Shown here in pieces: positions 24,630 to 33,723 of a DNA stretch of 64,000 nt (positions within the stretch are counted from its first letter, which is position 1; each line of letters starts with the position of its first letter). The stretch is from Mugil cephalus (taxonomy: Eukaryota; Chordata; Actinopteri; Mugiliformes; Mugilidae): positions 21,105,001-21,169,000 of the forward strand of contig NC_061781.1 in assembly GCF_022458985.1 (NCBI RefSeq), read 5' to 3'. Under the pieces are notes generated by a model. The model was not told the origin of the DNA, ran no database searches, and saw only the letters and a list, made by a program, of their open reading frames with translations. Made by a program: the position numbers and the translations under genes.

Positions 24630-24723
24630 CTAAGCCTCTCTATTTATTCTTACCTGCTTGATTGGTTGAATGTCTTGTGTTGACAGCCTTGACTTGTTTA
24701 ACGTTGACATAAACCTCCTCCAT
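17949..24723 (-). CDS. C-type lectin receptor, gene 4
   Basis: Six exons in transcript order: 24654-24723, 24425-24526, 23815-24036, 21870-22012, 18413-18516, 17949-18099. They total 792 nt, 263 aa. The tail [17 protein letters not shown] has a YVNV motif. The membrane segment is [20 protein letters not shown]. The stalk has two heptad units ([28 protein letters not shown]) with NLS and NAS sequons. The lectin domain has [33 protein letters not shown] and WNDLSC and ends CERIP-stop. The calcium-site glutamate is kept. Intron 4 (3.35 kb) is swollen by a Tc1-like element that itself carries a LINE. Intron 3 carries a repeat shared with 42.9-43.7 kb. The frame is open and all splice sites are canonical. 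Confidence 0.9.
18564..21752. mobile_element. Tc1-like element in intron 4 of gene 4 (copy B), interrupted by a LINE
   Basis: Ends CACTGCCTGG and CCAGGCAGTG next to TA, as in copies A and C. A poly(A) run follows the left end, and an (ATCC)n stretch lies at 18833-18861. Transposase remnants on the + strand run up to about 19410 ('tttgggatgtactggagaac'), break, and resume near 21690 ('tctgatcgaaagaatg'). Confidence 0.85.
19412..21690 (-). mobile_element. Non-LTR retrotransposon inserted in copy B
   Basis: On the minus strand, going down in coordinate, there is an endonuclease start (near 21340, [20 protein letters not shown]), endonuclease middle and end (20566-20985, with TNTMFEHKV and [10 protein letters not shown]), a reverse-transcriptase part (19863-20114, [15 protein letters not shown]) and the C-terminal region (19372-19914, [20 protein letters not shown]). 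Many frameshifts and a large internal deletion in RT make it inactive. It belongs to an endonuclease-plus-RT LINE clade common in fish, but I cannot fix the clade by eye. Related fragments lie at 39940-40550 and 51360-52505. Confidence 0.85.
22790..23470. repeat. Dispersed repeat in intron 3 of gene 4, sister of 42960-43703
   Basis: Shares colinear runs with 42960-43703, such as 'gagaccaggaaaaatgt', 'agcctcagtttca' and 'ctaagagctttactgag', and ends near 'tgcataccct'. No open frame. Probably a non-autonomous DNA element, since the second copy sits inside a larger hAT-like block. Confidence 0.6.
24580..24629. repeat. CA/TA microsatellite
   Basis: About 18 CA units followed by TA units in intron 1 of gene 4. 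A CA/TA tract lies at the same position in intron 1 of gene 5 (33091-33136). Confidence 0.95.
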
Positions 24724-24803
24724 GGCTCATTCGAGTGCAGATTATTTCCTAAATGATCTCTGAACAACTGAAACCCCTGTGGTTTGTAGTTCTTGCACGT
24801 TCT

Positions 24804-24830
24804 TTTTTAAGGAAGTCACGTGCTTCAGAC
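24804..24830 (-). promoter_or_regulatory. Conserved promoter-proximal element, gene 4
   Basis: TTAAGGAAGTCACGTGCTTC on the + strand, about 85 bp upstream of the ATG of gene 4. Here the E-box is the perfect palindrome CACGTG; the sisters have CACATG. Confidence 0.6.
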
Positions 24831-25084
24831 AAGACGAACGTGGTTGGCTGAGCAACAAATCACACTTGATGGTTACGCTGATGGTTACCTTACATACAAC
24901 ACTTTTACTTTAATACATTTTCAAAAGAAAACAGAGACTTTTACTCCCATACATTTCTCATCAGCATTTTCATTACATGTTATTTTTTGTTATGTTTCGG
25001 TAGCCAATAATGTTGGATCACAGAAATCAAAAGTCGTGGTCATTGGTTAATCGTGTTAGAGTGCAAGTGCAAACAGGAGGCTGC

Positions 25085-26100
25085 GTTAACTTTACACTGC
25101 ATCATCGTCCACTCCACACTTGAACCTTAGTTCACCTAGCTGTACACACTTAACCCATCTGCTTGAACTGAGGACAATGATGGAGTCTGATGACTGGACT
25201 GCCAACGACAGCACCAGCAAATCTCAAGAAACACAATCAAGCTACAACATTCAGGTAACATTTTCTACAACTATGTCTATAACATTATTATCATTAGCAT
25301 GAGATTAGCCTGGCTGTTTAAAGAGCAGCTCCCACAAGAAGGTGTAGCTAATGTTAGCTAGCTATCAGTGGATGTAGCAGGGGGAACAAGGTAAAGTGAA
25401 GACAAGAACAGCCTAAATGAAGATTTTTCTCCCCTTAAATCTGAAGAGAACAGAAAAAGACCAGTGAAAGTATTTTATTGTAATGGCAGATGACAAAAAA
25501 CACATTTACTATAAACTTGAATGAGCTATCACTGGATGTAGCAGGGGGCACATAAGGCTAAAGTAGCACAATTTTGTGTTTGACTAATGTTCGTCAACTT
25601 AGGTAGCAAATATCACAAATTAAACATGCGGTGCAGAGTTGACAAAGTGGGGCTAATGAGACAGGCTAGTATAGTGGAAGGGGACAAATTGTTGGGTAAA
25701 CAGACCCGTTCACAGTCTGTAAACAGTGTGATGTTACTTGAGGGGTGGGGCTTAACTGGAGGCAAAACATCTCAAACACTATAACTTGTAAACACCAGTT
25801 AGCATATTTCAACAGACTGTTTTTGGCAAGTATGGATGAGGAAAATGCATATTCTGGCTGATGGGACTATATTCACTGACCCCTACACTCTCACTCGCCG
25901 GATGGGTGATTTGACCAAAGGAGGACACAGAGGGACGAAGTCTGGTCTGTCTTTATCAAGTGAAGCCTCTCCAACAAAGATATTACAAGAGGTAAGTGGA
26001 GCCACTGTAGAGAGTAACATAGTAAATGCAACTTCACCTTGGACACCTATGAAACATGCAACTAACGTTGCATTAACTAGCAGTTAGCATTAGCTTTGAC
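25085..26100. other. Unexplained insertion between gene 4 and its exon-6 relic
   Basis: Two plus-strand exon-like stretches end in donor-like sites: one near 25180-25254 (MESDDWTANDSTSKSQE, then CAG|GTAACA) and one near 25832-25990 (containing ADGTIFTDPYTLTRRMGD, then GAG|GTAAGT). Copies of 'tggatgtagcagggggcac'-type sequence recur at 25370 and 25536. I do not recognise a family. It may be a decayed DNA transposon with introns, or chance. A segment near 25435-25515 is shared with 17268-17345 and 26762-26850. Confidence 0.3.
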
Positions 26101-26359
26101 ATGTAACAAGAATCCCCCAAATAATGATCCTAAAGTCCTGAAGTCACCTCAAACACAAGACAAGCTCAAAACAGCTGGATGAATACTTATTCTTTCCAGC
26201 AGATCACATGGAGTCACTAAGTCCTTAAGACTTTTACTCATGTAATAGTTGAAGCGATAACTTTCACTTTTACCAAAGTCATCTTTGTAAGATATCTTCA
26301 CTTACTCAAGTATGGCTTTGACTTTTGAGTACTTTATACAAGAGTGAAATCGAAAAGCA

Positions 26360-26600
26360 TTGCCTGACCACATACGCTGGTGTTGGGCTATTTTATCACA
26401 AATCTACTGAATAGAAGTTACTCATGTGAGGTAGTTCCACTCATGTTTTTTAATTTTGGGCTGTTTTCTGTTTTCTGCGACAAAAGTGACAGAAATTATT
26501 TGAGCAAAGCCAACAGTGCGAACCCACTCATTAGTCTATGTTCTGTCTTGTTCACATTAACTTGACACTGATAAAGCTATCAGTCAGACTATTGCTGCGT
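26360..26600 (-). pseudogene. Orphan lectin exon 6 relic upstream of gene 4
   Basis: The minus strand keeps a worn gene-6-type exon-6 end ('agtagatttgtgataaaa' replacing the usual Trp-Ile-Cys-Glu region) and then a flank that is matched in reverse by 51062-51290 ('ctatgttctgtcttg' and 'agtgacagaaat'). There is no open frame. Confidence 0.6.
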
Positions 26601-26916
26601 TCACATACACACTATTATTAATTTCAGTGACAATCAGAATAACAATCAGTCAGCCAGTTGCTATGGGGTGGGGGGTGTCTGGTCTGGTCTTGGCAGGTGC
26701 TGCATGTCTACGTAACATCCACAGTTAGTGGAGATAAGAACGGCCTAAATAAAGATTCTTTCCCCTTAAATCTAAATAGAACAGAAAAAAGACCAGTGAA
26801 AGTATGTTATTGCAATGGCAGATGATACAACACATTTACTATAAACAACAGCTACATAAAGATATTCAGGGACTTGACAAAATTCTTTGCTAGATCTCAA
26901 ATACACAGAGCTGCAT

Positions 26917-27394
26917 ATACACCAATCTAGCATAACATTACGACCACCTTCCTAATATTGTGTGAGTCTCCCTTGTGGATCCAAAACAGTTGTGACTCAT
27001 CAGAGAATGAATGGGCCTTCTGAAGGTGCCCTGTGGTGTCTGGAAATAGTATGTTGTTAGTGGGGGCCTTTGGGTCCTATGGGTTGAGGGGAGGGGCCTC
27101 TGTGGATCATCTTCTAGATACTTGATCAGTTTGGGATCCAGTAAATTTGGAAGCCAGGTCAACACCTTGTGCTTTACTACGTGTTTTTTGAGTTGGGATG
27201 GCTGCTGCCATCAGGGGGTGTCATTGCTATTGGGTGGGAGATGGGGGTGTCTGGTCTAGTCTAGATGGGTGCTAACATCCACATGAATGAATGCCAGGTC
27301 CAAAAGTTTCCCAGCAGAGCAGTGAACTATCACAAGATGCTCAATGTTATTTACTTCTCCTGTCAGTGGTCATAATGTTATGGCTGGTCGGTGT
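26917..27394. mobile_element. Internally deleted Tc1-like element, 3' of gene 5
   Basis: Same family and same relative site (about 195 bp past the stop codon) as the element at 17342-17753, with 'gcataacattacgaccacc' and 'gtggtcataatgttatggc' ends. The shared position implies insertion before genes 4 and 5 separated. It is slightly longer than its sister because it keeps the part around 27015-27060. Confidence 0.8.
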
Positions 27395-27588
27395 TTGTCC
27401 ACGTACTACCAGACAATTAATTATCTTCCTTGGGAAAACAGGGTTTAATTTCAAAGAAAAAAAGAGCTGTGGATAATTCATTTGAATGTGACACTTAAGT
27501 CACAGATAGAAATACCAGTCATGCAGAAATAAAAAATGTAACAGATTTACATGCAGTATATAAACTTTAAACAATGTGTACAACAAAG

Positions 27589-30500
27589 TTATGGTATCTT
27601 TTCACAGACCCACAGCAGAGATGACGCACATGAAAGATCATTCCAAGAAGTGCTGTCATCACTTCTGATATGAACACAATCTTCTTTACCCAACTCTGGG
27701 ATGCCACCTCCATTATCAGGTTGTTTTGTATTCCAGTATCTGTAAGGTGAGTGAACAACAAAATCACGGCACGGTCTATCTATCATACATATCAGGGTGA
27801 AATGCTCGTTGAAAAGCTACAATGTTATTTTTCTTGGCTGTATCTGCGATTGAGAGAAATATCCTCTGGAAGTTGAATAAAAGATAAAAACAGTAGACTC
27901 ACTTCAGAGTCAGTGGAGTCCCATCAACCCATTTCCAGATTCCTTCATTGTCTTTGTCATTCAAACCAATCCAAGTTGGTCTCTTGGTAAAGTCCTCGAG
28001 GAACCTCTGTTCAAAAGGAAGAAAAACATGTTTACTTTCAAACCACAATCTACACTGCCTGGTCAAAAAAAAAAAGTCTGCTCTGCATCAAATACTCAAT
28101 GTCTTCACACAGTTTAGTCTATTTTCTGGTTATAAAATTAACTGGGATAAATCCCACCTCATTCCAAAAAATGCCCCTGCAAAATCTTTTACCTTACCAG
28201 TCATTCAACATATTCAGTGGCATCACTCAACATTTGCATACCTGGGCATAATTGTAACCAATTTCCCTGATATATCACATGCAAATTACAATAAGATTTA
28301 AACAGAAATTGAATTGGACATTCAGAGGTGGTCTAATCTGATATAATATAACTGCAGGGCAGAATTGCGATACTGAAAATGAATGTTCTCGGCCGATGGA
28401 ATTTTCTGTTTTCTATGATGCCTATGCCCCCACCACCTATTTCGATGATCTACAATCCCTCACCACTAAATTCATATGGAGTGATAAAACAGCTCGCATT
28501 CGCCTATGCATGTTACAACGACCAAAACACTCTGGAGGCTTGACAGTACCTGACTTTAAACTATACTACTGGTCATTTTAAATAAAGCAATTGACAATTT
28601 GGTACAATGAGAATGTTGTCACACCCTGGACCCTAGATCTGTGTGTAGAAAGTTTGGACCAATCATAGGCAACTCCTTGAAAATCTGGTCCAGAAATACA
28701 TGGGATGTAATGTAAATCTTTGTGACCGCTCCCTTGTTTGGTACAGCTACAATTTATTGCAGCATACTGGTCCATGTTTTAATGATAGTTGGGCTTCTGG
28801 AGGAATTAATACTCTCAAAGACCTGTATGACAGAAATGGTTTGATTTCACTCCAAGAGCTTAAAGAATGCTATTCTTTCCCTGGGTTTCCTTGGTTCTTG
28901 TATTTCTAGCTGAGGTCGGCAATCCGTGCCCATGGAGTTCCATGGGATTCACCTTTACTATTCTCATCCGCTGGACACTTGGATTTCCTCTTAAACACCT
29001 TCTACTGGATTATTATCCATTATTTACAATGACCTACTTTCTAAAAATGGCAAACCTCTGGGAGTGATCAGTTCCTGGAATCGTGAACTTGGGGGTCTTG
29101 GTTGTAATCTCGTCAAAGAAACCAGCACATCAACTTATCCATTGTAAGTTTGTACATAAATTTTATGCCACACCATAGAGACGTTTACAATGAAACTGAC
29201 AGATGATCCCAACTGTACAAAATGTGATCAGAACAATGTTTGCGCATGTCTTCATGTTTTCTGGGAATGTCCCTCTGCGTGTAGCCTTTGGTTTAAAGTG
29301 CATAGGTGCCTTGAAAATATTTTAGGGGTCCCTATCCCGATGCCTCCCCCTCTATTTCTATTCAATGATGACTCCATTCTTAGTGGCAATACCAGATTGG
29401 AACAGAGGAAAATTATATTTGCAGGACTGACTGCTGCTAAGAAAACCATAATACACTCATGGTTTTCCCCAGACACCCCATCAGCAAAAGAATGGCTAAA
29501 ACGCTTTAGAAAGGTCACTGGCTGTCATACACAAAGCACGAGCATCTACAGTGCAGGCCTGGGACGCCCTTATTGGTTGTCTTTCTGACATAGCTTTACT
29601 CGCTCGCATATAAGGTGTTACTGTGAATTATACTGTCTTTGGGTATCTGTATTGTCTACATTCCCCCTTTTTTTCTTACTAAAATCTTTAATGGCAAGGC
29701 AATGGCATTCTGTTTGTAATGTAATATTCAACTAAGCAAAAAAAAAATTAAAAATCCTGATTGATGCTGATCTGTGATCACTTAAATATTAAAGGACTAT
29801 GTTCAGTCATGAAAGTAAAAGCATTTCCTTACGTGCAATGTGAGGGAAACGCAAGGGACTGGGACTTAACAGCTTTGTAGCCTTAAGAACACCACTAGTC
29901 AGTGAGGCTAACCAGAAAAAAGGCTTCAGTTTTCTAGGGTCATAGTGATTGGACTCTGGAGCAATGGAAGAAGGTCATGTGGTCTAATGAGTCGAGAATG
30001 ACCCTGTTCCAGATTGAGAGGGAATCAAGGTAAAAAGAGAGGCAGATGAAATGATGCCCTCATCATGTCTAGTGTCTACTGTACAAGCCTATGGGTCAGT
30101 GCTATGATCTGGGGTTGCTGAGTTGTTCAAGGTCAAGGTTCAGCAACATTATGTGACCAAAGAATGAGGTCAGCTGACTACCTGAATATACTGAATGACC
30201 TGGTTATTCCATCAATTGATTTTTTTCTTCTCTGATGCCATGGACATATTCTAAGATGACAATGCCAGGATTCATCTGGCTCAAATTATGAAAGAGTGGT
30301 TCAGTTAGCATGGATGGATTAGCCACCACAGAGCCCAGACCTGAACCCCACTGAGAACCTTTGGGATGTACTGGAGAACACTTTGAACAGTGGTCAGACT
30401 CCCCCATCATCAGTACAAGATGTTGGTGAAAAAACAATGCAACACTGGATGGAAATAAATCTCGCAACATTGCAGAAATTTCTCATCGAAAGAATGATGC

Positions 30501-31324
30501 AACAAAAGAAGCTAAAGGTTGTCTAATGAAATATTGTGACCTTATTTTCAGCTAGGCAGTGTAGTATGTATTTCAATACAATCATAAAATATTTATAATT
30601 ACATTTTATTTCAATTAATGTGTTAAATATGGTACTCTATGTCTGTAGTCAGACAGGCTTCTAGCTATTCAGTACCTGTTCTTTAGGACTGTCTATTACC
30701 ACCAGATCTGCTCCTCTGTTTCTACAGTCCTGTCTGCCTTCAACCCAGGAACCAAACTCTTCAGAGAGGAAATAACAGGAACAACGGAACATTTTCCATC
30801 CTGCTGGACATGTTTTCTCTAGAAGTAAAAAAACATAAAAGAGGAGACATTATAAATCAACCATTATGGACCTGTGAAGTTACCTGTACCTTGCCACACT
30901 TCAATGTCCTTTCCATGCTTGAATGATAAAGAATTCCTAAATCCATGGACAGCTACAACAAAATTTAAAACAATGTCTGTACATCATCTGTACAGAAATG
31001 GTATGCAGTACAAATTTGTATTCAGTATATAGCATTAACTTGAATAAGGACTGGAAAGCAACTGAAATATCTGTTGGTGTCAATATATGCCGTACTGTAA
31101 CTGTACTAACTGTAGTTTGAATCTAATGATTTTTCAAGTTGATATTTTGACTTTTCCTTCCATTGACAAATTATTTCACCAGAAGGAAACAAGATTTTAA
31201 AATTACCTTAAATTACAAGCTCACTTGTCTTTTGAAGGTTTGAAACCAATGGCCGCCCATTTGACCATCTGTTGCTTCCTTGAGCGATCAAGGGATTTAG
31301 AAACCTGATACAGTAAATTTGTGT

Positions 31325-31361
<37 letters not shown>

Positions 31362-33235
31362 CTTTATTTATATAGCACATTTAAAAACCACAGAGGAAGC
31401 CAAAGTGCTTTACATTGGGACATAAAATAGGTTTAAGATTAAGATAAAAGGCATAAAAAACACAAACACAGAATCACTTCAAAAACAGACAAACAAAACA
31501 AGCAAAGAAAACAGAATAAAGGAACAAACAAGCTCACTGCATGTGCTTTTTAGCCAATGACAGACAAACATTAAGGTAAGCTAAAGGAGAGGGAGTAAAA
31601 GTGCTTTTTTTAGAAGAGATTTAAAAACAGGAAGCGAGGAGGCCTGTGTGACGTTTAAAGGGAGGTCATTCCAAAGTTTGGGTGCAGCAACTGCGAATGC
31701 TCTGTCACCTCTGAGCTTCAGCCTTGTTTTAGGGATTGTCATCACACAAAGCTATCATTTGGTTTAAAAAATAATGAAAATAAAATTAATTTAAATGAGA
31801 AGATGAGGTGGGAACAAAGTGCAAAATAAACATTAAAAATAGGCAACCCTGCCGAAGAGATGACATCAATCTATTGGTGTCTCCTTTTAGACTGAACAGA
31901 CCCTACAGGCGCTTTAGGCGGCCCCTAAAAATGGACTACACACTCCTATGGCTATGTTAAATTACAAGGGTGATGTAATCACTTCTTCAGTTTCTTAGTA
32001 AAACACATGTGCACCATTGAACAACCAGTGAATCACGAGATATTTAAAGACTCACTCCGATTAAGTGAAGCCTGAAGCTTTTCCATCTTTTCAGTCATTT
32101 CATTGAGGGTGGCGTTCAGCAGGTCTCTCTCTTTAGTCATGGTGGAAAGTTTGCCGTTGTTGGTCTGTAGGAGCTCAGTCAGGTTGTCTTTTATGGCCGA
32201 GAGCTCTGCAGCTGAATCATGGACTGAGTTATGGTCTAAAATAAAATATTAAAAAAAGATACAGATTTCAGAAACACAGATGGAATGACCTGCAGAAAAA
32301 AAAAAAAAAAAAAAAACATTCCGTAACCAAGTTCAGTAAATTTGATTTAACTTACTCTGTTGCCATAAGCCTATGTGAGCTCCTATTTTAATTCTGTTTA
32401 CACCCATCGGCCACTTTATAAAGTACACCTTGCTGGACCCCCTTTTGCCTTCAGAACTCCTTTAATTCTTCAGAGATTTTGGTGGATGGATCCATGCTTT
32501 CATGTTGTTGAAAATCCCAGTATATCAGCAGTTTCTGAAATACTCAGACCAGCCCGTCTGGCACCAACAACCAGACCACGTCCAAAGTCACTAAAATCCT
32601 CTTTCTTCTCCATTCTGATGCTCGGTTTGAACTTCAGCAAGTTGTCATTATCACCTCTACATGCCTAAATGCATTGAATTGCAGCAAAGTGATTGGCTGG
32701 TTAGCTATTCGTGTTAACAAGCAATTGAGCAGGTGTACCTAATAAAGTGGCAAGTGAGTGTATCGACTTGACAGAAAACGCTTTGGGACTGGCTTAGGTA
32801 GTCCAAAAATATCTAAACTCAAAAGCAGAAGTGTAACTGGGTTTGATTTCATAGCATCACTGGACTGAAACAATGAAAAATTAAAATATATTAGCAAACA
32901 GGTGTTAGAAGGTTAATTTGTGAAAAAAAAAAAACTCACAGAGGACTCCGACTACGATGAGACCAACCAACAGGAAAAGACTCAACAGTCCCAGAAAGAC
33001 AGTGACACCTGAACATGAACTCCTTTCAGAAATCCTTGGAGCTGAACAGAAAAAAACTGAAACAGTACAAAAGTAGAAAACGATAGCATGTACACACACA
33101 CGCACACACACGCGCACACACACATATATATATATACATTAGCCTCTCTGTAAATTTATTCTTACCTGTGTGATTCGTTGCATGTTTTGGTTTGACAGAT
33201 CTGACTTGTTTAACGTTGACATAGATCTCCTCCAT
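27589..33235 (-). CDS. C-type lectin receptor, gene 5
   Basis: Six exons in transcript order: 33166-33235, 32940-33041, 32056-32235, 30676-30818, 27903-28006, 27589-27739. They total 750 nt, 249 aa. The tail MEEIYVNVKQVRSVKPK has YVNV. The membrane segment is [20 protein letters not shown]. The stalk exon (180 nt) has one unit, TKERDLLNATLNEM, with an NAT sequon. The lectin domain has [33 protein letters not shown] and WNDLSC and ends CEKIP-stop. The calcium-ligand Glu is kept, while the residue before it is Lys in place of the usual Glu. Intron 4 holds a Tc1-like element with a nested L1-like LINE; intron 3 holds a repeat starting with (ATCA)n. Its upstream neighbour on the same strand is gene 6, whose stop is about 490 bp away. 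Confidence 0.9.
28053..30561. mobile_element. Tc1-like element in intron 4 of gene 5 (copy C), interrupted by an L1-like LINE
   Basis: Ends CACTGCCTGG and CTAGGCAGTG beside TA. The interior after the LINE (from about 29756) follows copies A and B ('gatgctgatctgtgatcac', 'tcagtacaagatgttgg'). It keeps a decayed transposase end in the + direction. Confidence 0.85.
28079..29755 (+). mobile_element. 5'-truncated L1-like LINE inserted in copy C
   Basis: Plus-strand remnants in order: the end of RT (near 28110-28300, with FSGYKINWDKSHLIP and FAYLGIIVTN), a segment at 28396-28581 (TTKFIWSDKTARIRL, QRPKHSGGLTVPDF) and the C-terminal region at 29190-29588 (CTKCDQNNVCACLHVFWECP, the CCHC-like motif of L1 ORF2). 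It ends in an A-rich tail before the Tc1 sequence resumes. 5' truncation and A-rich tail fit target-primed reverse transcription. Confidence 0.85.
31320..31740. repeat. Dispersed repeat starting with (ATCA)n
   Basis: About nine ATCA units, then 'ctttatttatatagcacat' and 'ccaaagtgctttacattgg', a very common fish dispersed sequence, ending near 'agccttgttttagggatt'. It lies in intron 3 of gene 5. A shorter piece of the same type starts near 63925. Confidence 0.7.
32401..32760 (-). mobile_element. Deleted Tc1-like element (sister of 4372-5197)
   Basis: The right end 'aataaagtggcaagtgagtg' and the left 'ggccactttataaagtacac' are inverted and match the ends of the element at 4372-5197. The minus strand retains the first part of transposase sequence; most of the rest is deleted. 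It lies in intron 2 of gene 5 and is flanked by TA. Confidence 0.8.
33091..33136. repeat. CA/TA microsatellite
   Basis: Imperfect CA run with CG interruptions, then TA units, in intron 1 of gene 5. Confidence 0.9.
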
Positions 33236-33313
33236 GGCTCATTCAGATGCAGATTATTTTCTAAATGATCTCTGTGAACTGAAACCTCTGTGGCTTACAG
33301 TTCTTGCTCTTTC

Positions 33314-33340
33314 TTTTTTTAAGGAAGTCACATGCTTCAG
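33314..33340 (-). promoter_or_regulatory. Conserved promoter-proximal element, gene 5
   Basis: TTTTAAGGAAGTCACATGCT on the + strand, about 80 bp upstream of the ATG of gene 5. It is nearly identical to the elements of genes 2 and 3. Confidence 0.6.
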
Positions 33341-33723
33341 ACGTGACAAAAGCACTTGTTTGAACATCAAATCACACTGACGATGATTTTTAATTTTTTT
33401 TTGATCAACTGGTTCCCTTGATTTAAGAAACAGAAGTCGAAAGTTCACACTTTTACATGTGTACATGTACAGTCAAGTCGATGCAATAAGAAAACTCTTC
33501 ACAACATGACTGAGAGACAGAGATATTGTATTCAACGGCAGAAATAGCAGTTACACACAAAGTGAAGAAGTCAGATCTGGTGGTCTTTTAAAATGTGTAA
33601 CTCTTTCTTTTATTCATACAATACGTGTACATACATGTTTATGCATAACTACATACAAATTCTCATAACTGCTTACACTGGAAGGGCACTGCCAGGTTTA
33701 TTGTCAGATACCATACTTTGGTG

